From DASUPK01 sp963831605 (GTDB taxonomy: Bacteria > Actinomycetota > Thermoleophilia > Solirubrobacterales > 70-9), in assembly GCA_963831605.1 (NCBI GenBank), contig CAWHQR010000002.1, forward strand, positions 124,001 through 188,000: a stretch of 64,000 nucleotides of DNA, written 5' to 3'. Within the stretch, counting starts at the first letter, position 1, and each line of letters opens with the position of its first letter. Below are positions 1 to 7,471 of this stretch, piece by piece. The notes under the pieces are model-generated. The model saw only the letters and a program-made list of their open reading frames with translations, was not told where the DNA came from and did no database searches. A program made the translations under genes and the position numbers.

Positions 1-1
1 G

Positions 2-139
2 CCACAGAGCTGGGCGGAGAAGGCCTATCCGAAGCTCATTCACTACAACCGGGTCGCCGAGGGTGGTCACTTCGCCGCCTGGGAGCAGCCGCAGATCCTC
101 TCGGAGGAGCTGCGGGCGACCTTCAGGTCACTGCGGTAG
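2..139 (+). CDS. Epoxide hydrolase-like alpha/beta hydrolase, C-terminal fragment
   Basis: The window opens inside a reading frame that ends at a TAG at 137-139, leaving the last 45 residues. The fragment contains EGGHFAAWEQP followed by SEELRATFRSLR. This is the typical C-terminal block of epoxide hydrolase-like alpha/beta hydrolases: the His is the catalytic base of the Ser/Asp-His-Asp triad and the last helix closes the fold. The nucleophile and the lid lie outside the window, so the substrate cannot be judged. A GTG three bases downstream starts the next gene, so the two are probably co-transcribed. Confidence 0.7.
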   Translation, partial: PQSWAEKAYPKLIHYNRVAEGGHFAAWEQPQILSEELRATFRSLR

Positions 140-142
140 CCC

Positions 143-1135
143 GTGGAGCGCGCGGCCTTGGCGCAGCTGCCGATCGAGGGCGAGTTCCCGGAACTGGAGG
201 GCGCGACCGCCTGGCTCAATTCGGAGCCCCTCACACCGGCCGGGCTCCGGGGCAAGGTGGTCGTCGTCCAGTTCTGCACCTTCTCCTGCGTCAACTGGCT
301 GCGCACGCTTCCCTACGTCCGGGCCTGGGAGAAGAAGTACAGGGACGCGGGGCTTGTCGTGATCGGCGCGCACTCGCCGGAGTTCCCCTTCGAGCACGAC
401 GTCGCGAAGATCCAGGCGGCCCTGGATGCGATGGGCGTCGAATACCCGATCGCGGTCGACAACGACTTCGCGATCTGGCGGGCATTCGAGAACCAGGCGT
501 GGCCGGCTCTCTATTTCATCGACGCCCAGGGGCGGATCAGGCATCGCCACTTCGGCGAGGAGGACTACGAGCGCTCCGAGCAGGTCATTCAGCAACTGCT
601 CGCCGAGGCTGGGGTCGACGGGGTCGAGACGGATCTGGTCTCGGCTGAGCCCGGTGGCGTCGAGCTCGCGGCGAACTGGGACACGCTGCAGTCCCCGGAG
701 ACCTACGTCGGCTACGGGCGGGCGACGGGCCTCGTTTCTCCCGGCGGCGTGGACCCCGATCGCAGCAAGCTCTACGTGGACCCACCCCAGCTGCGCCTGA
801 ACCAATGGTCCCTGTCGGGTGATTGGACGGTGGGGGAGCAGATCACGACGCTCAACGAGCCCGGCGGGCGGATCACCTGTCGCTTTCACGCTCGCGACGT
901 GAACCTCGTGATGGGCACTCGGACAGACGGAGGGACCGCGCGCTATCTGGTCCTGTTCGACGGCGAGCCGCCCAACGGCAACCGGGGCATCGACGTCGAC
1001 CAGCGCGGCAGCGGCACGATTGCCGCCCCGAGGCTCTACCAGCTGGTCCGCCAGAGCGGCGCGATCGCGGAGCGCACCTTCGAGATCACCTTCCTCGATG
1101 CAGGCGCACAGGCTTACGTGTTCACCTTCGGCTAG
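143..1135 (+). CDS. DipZ-like thioredoxin-fold protein with C-terminal domain
   Basis: A 330-residue protein with a GTG start three bases after the preceding stop. Residues 15-165 form a thioredoxin/AhpC-type fold, and residues 190-330 match the beta-rich domain that follows thioredoxin in DipZ (cytochrome c biogenesis-type) proteins. The motif at 43-52 reads QFCTFSCVNW. DipZ-like proteins usually have a C-x-x-C here. The first Cys is kept (C49) but the resolving position is Trp52, with an extra Cys at 45. No membrane domain or signal peptide is present, so it looks cytosolic and is probably a one-cysteine redox or peroxidase-like variant. Fold confidence is high; function is open. Confidence 0.72.
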   Translation: MERAALAQLPIEGEFPELEGATAWLNSEPLTPAGLRGKVVVVQFCTFSCVNWLRTLPYVRAWEKKYRDAGLVVIGAHSPEFPFEHDVAKIQAALDAMGVEYPIAVDNDFAIWRAFENQAWPALYFIDAQGRIRHRHFGEEDYERSEQVIQQLLAEAGVDGVETDLVSAEPGGVELAANWDTLQSPETYVGYGRATGLVSPGGVDPDRSKLYVDPPQLRLNQWSLSGDWTVGEQITTLNEPGGRITCRFHARDVNLVMGTRTDGGTARYLVLFDGEPPNGNRGIDVDQRGSGTIAAPRLYQLVRQSGAIAERTFEITFLDAGAQAYVFTFG

Positions 1136-1154
1136 CGAACCCAAGGAGCAGAAA

Positions 1155-1874
1155 ATGACCGACCAACCGAATGTTGTTCTCGTCCACGGCGCGTTCGCGG
1201 ATGGATCGTCCTGGAGCGCCGTCATCGAGGACCTGCAGGCCAAGGGCTACGACGTCACGGCTCCACAGTTCCCGGAGACATCCTTGGCGGACGATGTCGC
1301 CCGCCTGCGTCAGGCTCTCGGCTGGCTCGACGGATCGGCCGTCGTGGTGGGGCACTCGTACGGCGGACAGATCATCACAGCGCTCGGAGACGACACGGCG
1401 AACGTCGTCGGGCTGGTCTACGTCGCCGGCTTTGCGCTCGATCAGGGCGAGACGATCGGCGGAGTGAACGGCGGTTACCCGGACCCGCCTGCGCTGGCCA
1501 ACCTGATCGTCGACGAGAAGGGGTTCGGTCGCCTGCCGGAGGACGATTTCGTCAGCCATTTCGCGGCCGATGTCGATCCTGCCAAGGCGAGGGTCATGCA
1601 CGCCGCTCAGCAGCCCGTCTCCATGAGCGTCTTCGAGGACGTCATGGGCACGCCGGCGTGGAAATCTCTCCCGTCGTGGTCGCTGATCACCGCCAACGAC
1701 GAGGCGATCGCACCCGACGCCCACCGGATGTTCGCGAAGCGGATGGGAGCGGACTCCGTCGAGATTCCATCGAGCCACGTCGCGATGGTCTCCCACCCGG
1801 AGGCCGTGGTCGAGATCATCGAAGCGGCCGCCAAGAAGGCTGGGGCCGCGGCTCCCGAAAGCGCCACAGCCTGA
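1155..1874 (+). CDS. Alpha/beta fold hydrolase (EstC/plant methylesterase-like)
   Basis: A 239-residue cytosolic hydrolase. The ATG at 1155 has AAGGAG at 1143-1148, which decides the start over a longer upstream frame. HGAF near residue 11 forms the oxyanion hole and GHSYGG carries the nucleophile Ser68. SSHVAMVSHPE near the C-terminus supplies the catalytic His. The sequence resembles the EstC/salicylate methylesterase group of small alpha/beta hydrolases, which often act on esters or lactones; the natural substrate cannot be read from the sequence. It lies in a same-strand run with a VOC protein and oxidoreductases, suggesting a small detoxification or stress operon. Confidence 0.8.
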   Translation: MTDQPNVVLVHGAFADGSSWSAVIEDLQAKGYDVTAPQFPETSLADDVARLRQALGWLDGSAVVVGHSYGGQIITALGDDTANVVGLVYVAGFALDQGETIGGVNGGYPDPPALANLIVDEKGFGRLPEDDFVSHFAADVDPAKARVMHAAQQPVSMSVFEDVMGTPAWKSLPSWSLITANDEAIAPDAHRMFAKRMGADSVEIPSSHVAMVSHPEAVVEIIEAAAKKAGAAAPESATA

Positions 1875-1897
1875 TCAATCCCTACCAGGAGGTCCAG

Positions 1898-2368
1898 ATG
1901 AGCACTGATGAGAGCAGCACCGAAACCGCGAGTGACGTGCCGAAGCCCGGCGAGTTCAGGCTCGAGGTCCTCGCCCTGCCGGTCTCCGATGTCGATCGGG
2001 CGAAGGCCTTCTACGAGGGCCTCGGCTGGCGCGTGGACATCGACTTCGAGCCCGCCCCCGGCGTTCGGGTCGTCCAGATCACCCCGACGGGCTCCGGTTG
2101 CTCGTTCTCATTCGGAAAGGGCTTCATCAAGACCGAGCCCGGTACCGTCGAGCGCCTGGAGGTGGCGGTCCATGACATCGAGGCCGCGCGTGACGATTTG
2201 ATCGGCCGCGGCGCCGACGTCGGCGAGATCTACCACCTGGGCGAGGGGGGCCCGGCCCCGGGGCCAGATCCAGACCGAACCTCCTACAACAGCTATGCGC
2301 CTTTCAGCGACCCGGACGGCAACGGCTGGGTGCTCCAGGAGATCACCGAGCGCCTGCCGGGAAGATGA
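1898..2368 (+). CDS. VOC (glyoxalase/bleomycin-resistance) family protein
   Basis: A 156-residue protein from ATG 1898, preceded by CCAGGAGGT. After a polar N-terminal tail of about 20 residues, LEVLALPVSDVDRAKAFYEG begins the first beta-alpha-beta-beta-beta unit of the vicinal oxygen chelate fold. YAPFSDPDGNGWVLQEITER ends the second unit, with the usual Glu metal-ligand position. Such proteins bind a metal and act as lyases, dioxygenases or antibiotic-binding proteins; the role here is unknown. The stop overlaps the ATG of the next gene (ATGA at 2365), so translation is probably coupled. Confidence 0.82.
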   Translation: MSTDESSTETASDVPKPGEFRLEVLALPVSDVDRAKAFYEGLGWRVDIDFEPAPGVRVVQITPTGSGCSFSFGKGFIKTEPGTVERLEVAVHDIEAARDDLIGRGADVGEIYHLGEGGPAPGPDPDRTSYNSYAPFSDPDGNGWVLQEITERLPGR

Positions 2369-3099
2369 ACGAGGCCGGCGAGGAACTTGCCGGCCAGACC
2401 GTCGTCCTGATCGGCGGCAGTGCCGGCATCGGCCTCGAGACCGCCCGCAGGGCGCGGGCCGAGGGAGCCAAGGTCGTCCTGACCGGCCGTAACCCCGAGC
2501 GGCTGGAGAAGGCTGCGGGCGAGGTGGGAGCAGAGGACACGGCGGCCTTCGACGCAGACGACTACGACGCCCTGCGGTCGTTTCTTGACGATCTCCCGAA
2601 GCCGATCGACCACGTGCTGGTCACCGCCGGCGCTCCCCACTACGCGCCTCCTCTCGAGATGTCGCCGGAGGAGGCGCGCGACGGGCTCGCCGGGCATGCG
2701 GTGCAGGCCCTCCAGGTGGCCAAGGGGATCGATGGCGGGATCCGGCCGGGTGGAGCGCTGCTGCTCATGGGGGGCACGGGAGGCCGGCGGATCGGCCGCG
2801 GCTACGAGATCGTCAACTTCGTCACCGCCGCAATGCCCGCCCTCACGGCCAGCCTCGCCCTCGATCTCGCGCCCGTCCGGGTCAACCTGATCGCGCCCGG
2901 GTTCGTCGACACGCCGCTCTCGGCGAGGCTGCTCGGGGACGATCTCGACAAGCGCCGCGAGGAGCTGCGCACGACGCTCCCCATCGGACGCGTCGTCGGA
3001 CCGGAGGACGTCGCCGCGCTCGCGGTTCACCTGATGATCAATACGGCCGTCACCGGCGCGACCTTCGACATCGATGGCGGCCAGCAGCTCATCTCATAA
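2365..3099 (+). CDS. Atypical short-chain dehydrogenase/reductase
   Basis: A 244-residue Rossmann protein overlapping the VOC gene by 4 bp. LIGGSAGIGLETARR (from residue 15) is the nucleotide-binding glycine motif, GRNPERL suggests NADP binding, and LAPVRVNLIAPGFVDTPLS is the conserved segment after the active site. The usual catalytic Tyr-x-x-x-Lys is not visible: the matching stretch reads FVTAAMPALTA after GRGYEIVN. The protein may bind cofactor without classical dehydrogenase chemistry or use other residues. Annotated SDR relatives with this altered motif are common in actinobacteria. Confidence 0.82.
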   Translation: MNEAGEELAGQTVVLIGGSAGIGLETARRARAEGAKVVLTGRNPERLEKAAGEVGAEDTAAFDADDYDALRSFLDDLPKPIDHVLVTAGAPHYAPPLEMSPEEARDGLAGHAVQALQVAKGIDGGIRPGGALLLMGGTGGRRIGRGYEIVNFVTAAMPALTASLALDLAPVRVNLIAPGFVDTPLSARLLGDDLDKRREELRTTLPIGRVVGPEDVAALAVHLMINTAVTGATFDIDGGQQLIS

Positions 3100-3137
3100 G
3101 GTCAGAAAGAGCGATTGCGAACCCAGGAGGAGAGAGC

Positions 3138-3344
3138 ATGGACGTCGAGACCCTGACGGGGCTGTTGCGCGAAGCGGAGGAGCATCACGGGCCCTATGAG
3201 GCTGAGGCCCCGAAGCACCACTGGTCGGGGTTCTACGCCGCCTACATCGTCGCCCGTGAGGACGGGCGAACGCCGGACGAGGCGGACGCGGACGCCCGCA
3301 AGTACATGGAGGGAGTCATCGCCGAGCAGGGAGGGGGGGAGTGA
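3138..3344 (+). CDS. Small acidic protein of unknown function
   Basis: A 68-residue ORF with a clear AGGAGGAGAG Shine-Dalgarno sequence directly before ATG 3138. The core (HHGPYEAEAPKHHWSGFY, then AAYIVAREDGRTPDEA) resembles the short tail found fused to some VOC proteins in actinobacteria. That similarity comes from memory of the pattern, not from a search. It overlaps the GTG of the flavoprotein gene by 4 bp (GTGA at 3341), so the two are probably translationally coupled and may work together. No catalytic motif is visible. Confidence 0.6.
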   Translation: MDVETLTGLLREAEEHHGPYEAEAPKHHWSGFYAAYIVAREDGRTPDEADADARKYMEGVIAEQGGGE

Positions 3345-4687
3345 GCCACGACTACGACGTCATCGTCATGGGCGCCGGCTCGCCCGGTGAGCACTGCGCC
3401 GGTCGTCTCGTGGAGGGCGGGCTCAAGGTGGCTGTCGCAGAGCGCGAGCTGGTCGGGGGCGAGTGCTCCTACTGGGCGTGTATCCCCTCGAAGACGCTGC
3501 TTCGACCCGGGGAGGCGCTCGCCGAGGCGCGGGATGCCCCTGGAGCGAAGGAGGCGATCACCGGCGAACTCGACCCGTCAGCCGCCTTCGCCTGGCGCGA
3601 CTTCCAGGTCTCGGACCACACCGATGACGGCCAGGTCAAGTGGCTGGACAGCGAGGGGATCGACCTGTTCCGGGGGGAGGCACGGTTCGCGGGGCCGAAT
3701 ACGGTCGCGATCGGGGACACCGAGAAGACGGCCGAGCACATCGTGGTCGCCACGGGCGCCGATCCGTTCATCCCGCCGATCGACGGGCTGCGTGACCTGG
3801 ACGGGATCTGGACCAACCGCGAGGCCACTGCCGCAACCGAGGTGCCGAAGCGCCTGGTCATTCTCGGCGCCGGCCCGGTCGGGGTCGAGATGGGACAGGC
3901 CTTTCGCCGCATGGGGGCGGAGGTGGCACTGGTCGAGGGAATGGAACACGTGCTGCCCAACGAGCCCAAGCCGCTCGGCGAGGCCCTGGGCCAGGCGCTG
4001 ACCGACGACGGCATCGAGCTTCACTTCGGGCACCTGGCCGAGGCGGTTACGAAGGAGGGCGATGAGTTCGTCGTCAGCTTCGGCGAGAGGGAGGACCTGC
4101 GCGGCGACCGCCTGCTGGTGGCCACCGGCCGCCGGCCCCGGGTGGGCGGCATCGGCCTGGACACCGTCGGAATCGAACCGGGAAAGCAGGGCATCGAGGT
4201 CGACCCGCACATGCGCGCCGGCGAGAACATCTGGGCGATCGGCGACGTGACGGGAGTCTGGCCGCTCACCTACGTCGGCAAGTACCAGGGCCGGATCGCC
4301 GCGGACAACATCCTGGGCGGCTCGCGCGAGGCCAACTACTCGGCGGTGCCGCGCGTCACCTTCACCGACCCGCAGGCAGCCTCCGTCGGCGAGGCAGAGG
4401 GAAAGCATTCGGCGACGGTCCAGATGGCCGCCGTCTCACGTACCTCGACCTACACACGCGCCTACGACAAGCACCCCGGCTTCATGACCCTGATCTCCGA
4501 CGGCGAGCGAATCACCGGCGCGCACGCGCTCGGTCCGGAGGCCGGCGAATGGCTCCAGCAGGCCACCGTCGCGATCCGGGCCGGGATTCCACTCGAGGTG
4601 ATGAACGACGTGATCCAGCCGTTCCCCACGTTCTCCGAGGCCTTCCTGGACACGCTCATGGAATTGACCGCGAAGGCCGCTCGCTAG
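3341..4687 (+). CDS. FAD-dependent pyridine nucleotide-disulfide oxidoreductase
   Basis: A 448-residue protein related to dihydrolipoamide dehydrogenase and mercuric reductase. VIVMGAGSPGEHCAGRL binds FAD, C42-SYWA-C47 in GGECSYWACIPSK is the redox-active disulfide with canonical C-x4-C spacing, ILGAGPVGVEMGQAF binds NAD(P)H, and IWAIGDVTG is the second FAD motif. The C-terminal dimerisation domain reads QPFPTFSEAF where the family normally has H-P-T-x-x-E, so the active-site base His is replaced by Phe. This argues against a standard lipoamide or glutathione reductase. The GTG start overlaps the upstream small gene. Confidence 0.85.
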   Translation: MSHDYDVIVMGAGSPGEHCAGRLVEGGLKVAVAERELVGGECSYWACIPSKTLLRPGEALAEARDAPGAKEAITGELDPSAAFAWRDFQVSDHTDDGQVKWLDSEGIDLFRGEARFAGPNTVAIGDTEKTAEHIVVATGADPFIPPIDGLRDLDGIWTNREATAATEVPKRLVILGAGPVGVEMGQAFRRMGAEVALVEGMEHVLPNEPKPLGEALGQALTDDGIELHFGHLAEAVTKEGDEFVVSFGEREDLRGDRLLVATGRRPRVGGIGLDTVGIEPGKQGIEVDPHMRAGENIWAIGDVTGVWPLTYVGKYQGRIAADNILGGSREANYSAVPRVTFTDPQAASVGEAEGKHSATVQMAAVSRTSTYTRAYDKHPGFMTLISDGERITGAHALGPEAGEWLQQATVAIRAGIPLEVMNDVIQPFPTFSEAFLDTLMELTAKAAR

Positions 4688-4699
4688 GCTGGATCAGCG

Positions 4700-5014
4700 A
4701 TGCCCGCCTGCAGCCATCTCGACCAGATCCAGATCACGGACTTGCCCGAGTCCGTGGAGGGCTGCGAGGAGTGCCTGAAGGCGGGCGACCCCTGGCTCCA
4801 TCTGCGGATCTGCCTCGAGTGCGGCAAGGTGGGCTGCTGCGACGACTCGCCGAACAAGCACGCCACCGCACATGCTCAGGAGAGCGACCATCCATTGATC
4901 CGCTCACTCGAGCCGGGCGAGGAGTGGTCGTGGTGCTACGTGGACGACTTGGCGATGCTGATCCCGGATGTCAAGGGCGAGACGCGGATACCGCCCTCAC
5001 CTCTCGGCGGCTAG
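4700..5014 (+). CDS. UBP-type zinc finger protein
   Basis: A 104-residue protein from ATG 4700, 12 bp after the flavoprotein stop. Cys/His pairs (C4-H6, C22-C25, then CLECGKVGCC, and H54/H58 in the NKHATAHAQESDHPL stretch) follow the order of the ubiquitin-specific-protease zinc finger. In bacteria this fold occurs as stand-alone small proteins beside redox enzymes. What it binds in an organism without ubiquitin is unknown. The C-terminus continues WSWCYVDDLAML, typical of the bacterial members. Confidence 0.8.
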   Translation: MPACSHLDQIQITDLPESVEGCEECLKAGDPWLHLRICLECGKVGCCDDSPNKHATAHAQESDHPLIRSLEPGEEWSWCYVDDLAMLIPDVKGETRIPPSPLGG

Positions 5015-5017
5015 CGG

Positions 5018-5272
5018 TTACTGCCTGTAGTTCTCGACGGTGCCCTCGCTGCGCGCCTCGGCATCGTCGGGGTCCTGGCCGAACTCCTCCTTGCCGCGCC
5101 TCTGGCGGAGCAGGTCCCAGCATTGATCCAGCTCGACCTCGACCGCGCGCAACCGCTCGCGGTCGGCGTCGAGTGAACCCTCGTCGTCGCGGTCCTTCTG
5201 CTCGCGGCCGCGCAGTTCCTTCTCCTCGCTGACCAGCCTCTCGATTCTCTTGGCAATGCTCTCGTCGCTCAT
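5018..5272 (-). CDS. DUF2630 family protein
   Basis: An 84-residue, highly charged protein convergent with the zinc-finger gene, only 3 bp away. The sequence starts MSDESIAKRIERLVSEEKEL and continues with an ERLRAVEVELDQCWDLLRQR helix, the hallmark of actinobacterial DUF2630 proteins. The pattern is almost entirely helical, probably a two-helix coiled coil. No biochemical function is established for the family. Start ATG at 5272 is the only sensible choice. Confidence 0.85.
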   Translation of the reverse strand: MSDESIAKRIERLVSEEKELRGREQKDRDDEGSLDADRERLRAVEVELDQCWDLLRQRRGKEEFGQDPDDAEARSEGTVENYRQ

Positions 5273-5307
5273 GTGCCGAATCCTACGGTGCGGCTAGGGT
5301 GAGGGGC

Positions 5308-5793
5308 ATGAGCGAAGCCGGACAGAGCGAATCAATCACTCCGGAGGGCATCGAGGCTCTCCGCGCCGAGCTCGAGGAGCTTGAGGGCCCGCGCCGCAGC
5401 GAAATGTCGGAGCGGATCAAGGAAGCGCGCGAGCTCGGCGACCTGAAGGAGAACGCCGACTACCACATCGCCAAGGACGACCAGGGGCATCTGGAGGCAC
5501 GAATCAGGCGCCTGCGAGAGAGGCTTCGCAAGGCGACGGTGGTCGAGGCTGCCGATGCCCCGGCTGACTCGTTCGCATTCGGCCGAACCGCCGAGGTCGT
5601 TGAGGAGGGCACTGGGAAGATCAATATCTGGACATTGGTCGGGTCCACCGAGGCCGATCTCGGGGCGGGGAAGCTCTCCATCGAATCCCCTGTTGGTCGT
5701 GCCCTTCGCGATACGGCGGTAGGCGACGCGGTACCGGTCGAGACCCCGCGCGGAAAAAAGATCTACCGCGTGCAAAAGCTGATCGAGGGGTAG
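5308..5793 (+). CDS. greA: Transcription elongation factor GreA
   Basis: A 161-residue protein (158 in E. coli) with the two GreA domains. The N-terminal coiled-coil finger carries the acidic tip GDLKENADY that reaches the RNA polymerase active site and stimulates cleavage of backtracked transcripts. The C-terminal FKBP-like domain follows from about residue 85. ATG 5308 is preferred over the in-frame GTG 5299 because it places the conserved ITPEGIEALRAELEEL directly after a short leader. It is a monocistronic-looking gene between DUF2630 (divergent) and DUF5996. Confidence 0.93.
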   Translation: MSEAGQSESITPEGIEALRAELEELEGPRRSEMSERIKEARELGDLKENADYHIAKDDQGHLEARIRRLRERLRKATVVEAADAPADSFAFGRTAEVVEEGTGKINIWTLVGSTEADLGAGKLSIESPVGRALRDTAVGDAVPVETPRGKKIYRVQKLIEG

Positions 5794-5803
5794 GCCGGGC
5801 GAC

Positions 5804-6724
5804 GTGACCTCGCACTGGCCCTCCCTCTCATATGAGGGGTGGAGCGCCACCTGCGACACCCTCCACGCCCACACCCAGGTTCTGGGGAAGCTCGCCGTCG
5901 AGCTGGCTCCTCCGGAACCGCAGCTTCAGCACGCCGCGCTCCGCCTGACCGCGCGAGGCTGGGAGACCGCAGCCCTCCCGGCCCCGGACGGCACCGGTGC
6001 GATCGTCGCGGGGCTCGACCTGCGGGTGCACGAAGCGTTCGTGGAGCACACCGACGGGCGCGAGGTCCGAATCTCGCTCGCGCCGAATCGCCCGGTGGCC
6101 GAGGTGACACGCGAGACGCTGGAGGCAGTGGAGCGCCTCGCCGGGAAGGTCAGGATCAATCCGGCGCCGCAGGAGGTTCCGTGGACGGTGCCCCTCGACG
6201 AGGACACCGAGCACTCGACGTATGACTCCGATCAGGCGGCGAGCTATTTCACGTCGGCCAGCCAGGCGGCACTCGTTCTCGGCGCCTTCAGGGCGCCGTT
6301 TCGCGGGCGCTCGACCCCGGTCAACGCGTGGTGGGGGACGTTCGATCTGGCTGTGGCGCTCTTCTCCGGAAAGCCCGCGGATCCCCCCGCCGGCGACTTC
6401 CTCTCGCGCAACAGCGGAGACGCGGAGTTGATCGAGATCGGCTGGTGGCCGGGGGACAGGAGCTATGGCCGAGCCGCGTTCTACGCGTTTGCGCACCCTG
6501 TGCCGGAAGGGTTCGCGGACGGTCAACTGAGCCCTGAGGCCGCGCGCTGGGACGGCGATCTCGGCGAGTTCGTTCTCGACTGGCAGGACGTTCGCGAGTC
6601 CACCGATCCGCATGCCCTCGCCCTGGAGTTCGCTCATTCGGCCTACCGTCACGCCTGTGAGGTCTGCAGATGGGATCCGATTCTGGCTCGAACCGCCGAG
6701 GGCGAACCTCCACCCGTGCACTGA
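5804..6724 (+). CDS. DUF5996 family protein
   Basis: A 306-residue protein from GTG 5804, 10 bp after greA. It begins WPSLSYEGWSATCDTLHAHT and contains STPVNAWWGTFDLAVALFSG and WWPGDRSYGRAAFYAFAHP, all typical of the DUF5996 family. There is no signal peptide or membrane segment. The family is widespread in actinobacteria and proteobacteria and has no demonstrated function. The last 76 bp overlap a small antisense frame described separately. Confidence 0.85.
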   Translation: MTSHWPSLSYEGWSATCDTLHAHTQVLGKLAVELAPPEPQLQHAALRLTARGWETAALPAPDGTGAIVAGLDLRVHEAFVEHTDGREVRISLAPNRPVAEVTRETLEAVERLAGKVRINPAPQEVPWTVPLDEDTEHSTYDSDQAASYFTSASQAALVLGAFRAPFRGRSTPVNAWWGTFDLAVALFSGKPADPPAGDFLSRNSGDAELIEIGWWPGDRSYGRAAFYAFAHPVPEGFADGQLSPEAARWDGDLGEFVLDWQDVRESTDPHALALEFAHSAYRHACEVCRWDPILARTAEGEPPPVH

Positions 6725-6969
6725 CGGCCAAAGAGCAGCAGCTCAGCCGGCCTCGGGCCCGCGGACTGCAGGAGCACGCCCGCCACCACGGCCCACGCCG
6801 GTACCTCCCTGATCTTGTGGAAGAGTTGCCGGATCCAATCGGACACGGGTGCGCCGAGAAGATCAAGGCCCCAGACGAGCAACGCGATCGCCCCCAGCCA
6901 GACGGCGATTCGGCCGAGCCTGGCGAGCAATGCCTGATCTCGCGCCAGGGCTGCGAGCCGACTTTTCAT
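6649..6969 (-). CDS. Short membrane protein, possible remnant of a flippase-like gene
   Basis: A 106-residue frame on the minus strand running into the 3' end of the DUF5996 gene. Residues 18-40 (RLGRIAVWLGAIALLVWGLD) are hydrophobic, and EVPAWAVVAGVLLQ resembles the first periplasmic turn and second helix of lysylphosphatidylglycerol synthetase/flippase-like (UPF0104) proteins. After GVLLQSA the similarity stops and the tail is low-quality coding sequence antisense to the neighbour. It is best read as a truncated relic; a genuine one-helix protein is possible. No other gene covers 6725-7021. Confidence 0.35.
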   Translation of the reverse strand: MKSRLAALARDQALLARLGRIAVWLGAIALLVWGLDLLGAPVSDWIRQLFHKIREVPAWAVVAGVLLQSAGPRPAELLLFGRQCTGGGSPSAVRARIGSHLQTSQA

Positions 6970-7021
6970 CGGCGAAACCTATCCGGGATCATCAGACCGT
7001 CAGCTACCGACTGGAGGAGAT

Positions 7022-7471
7022 GTGACAGGGAAGACCGATTTCACCGAGGAGGAATGGAAGACGGTGCTCGAGGCACCGCCGAGCGCGGGCCTGCTCGTGA
7101 TCACCTCCGATCGCGGAGGCTCGATTCGCGAGACCTTCTCGATGGCGAAGGCGTACACCGAGGCGCGGAAGGAGCACGGCGAGAGTGAGCTGCTGGACGA
7201 CCTGGTCAGCGCCAAGCCCGAGATGGATCACACTCGCTACCACTCCCAGGACGAGCTCAAGGAGGGCAGCCTGAAACACATCACCGATGCGGTGGCGCTT
7301 CTCAAGGAGAAGGCGACGCCCGAGGAGCTGGAGGAGTACAAGAAGTTCATCGTCGTACTTGCAAATCGGGTCGCCGAAGCGCGCAAGGAGGGTTTCTTGG
7401 GCCTGAGCGGCGAGCGCGTCAGCGACGACGAGAAGGCCGCGATCACGGAGGTGGAAGCTGCCCTCGGATAG
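7022..7471 (+). CDS. Conserved hypothetical protein
   Basis: A 149-residue acidic, mostly helical protein. GTG 7022 is preceded by GGAGGA at 7013-7018. It begins TDFTEEEWKTVLEAPPSAGL and has an ITSDRGGSIRETFSMAKAY segment, a pattern I associate with an actinobacterial family of unknown function. No membrane segment, signal peptide or catalytic motif is evident. A CTG 14 nt before its stop probably starts the next gene, which implies coupled expression with the lipid kinase. Confidence 0.65.
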   Translation: MTGKTDFTEEEWKTVLEAPPSAGLLVITSDRGGSIRETFSMAKAYTEARKEHGESELLDDLVSAKPEMDHTRYHSQDELKEGSLKHITDAVALLKEKATPEELEEYKKFIVVLANRVAEARKEGFLGLSGERVSDDEKAAITEVEAALG

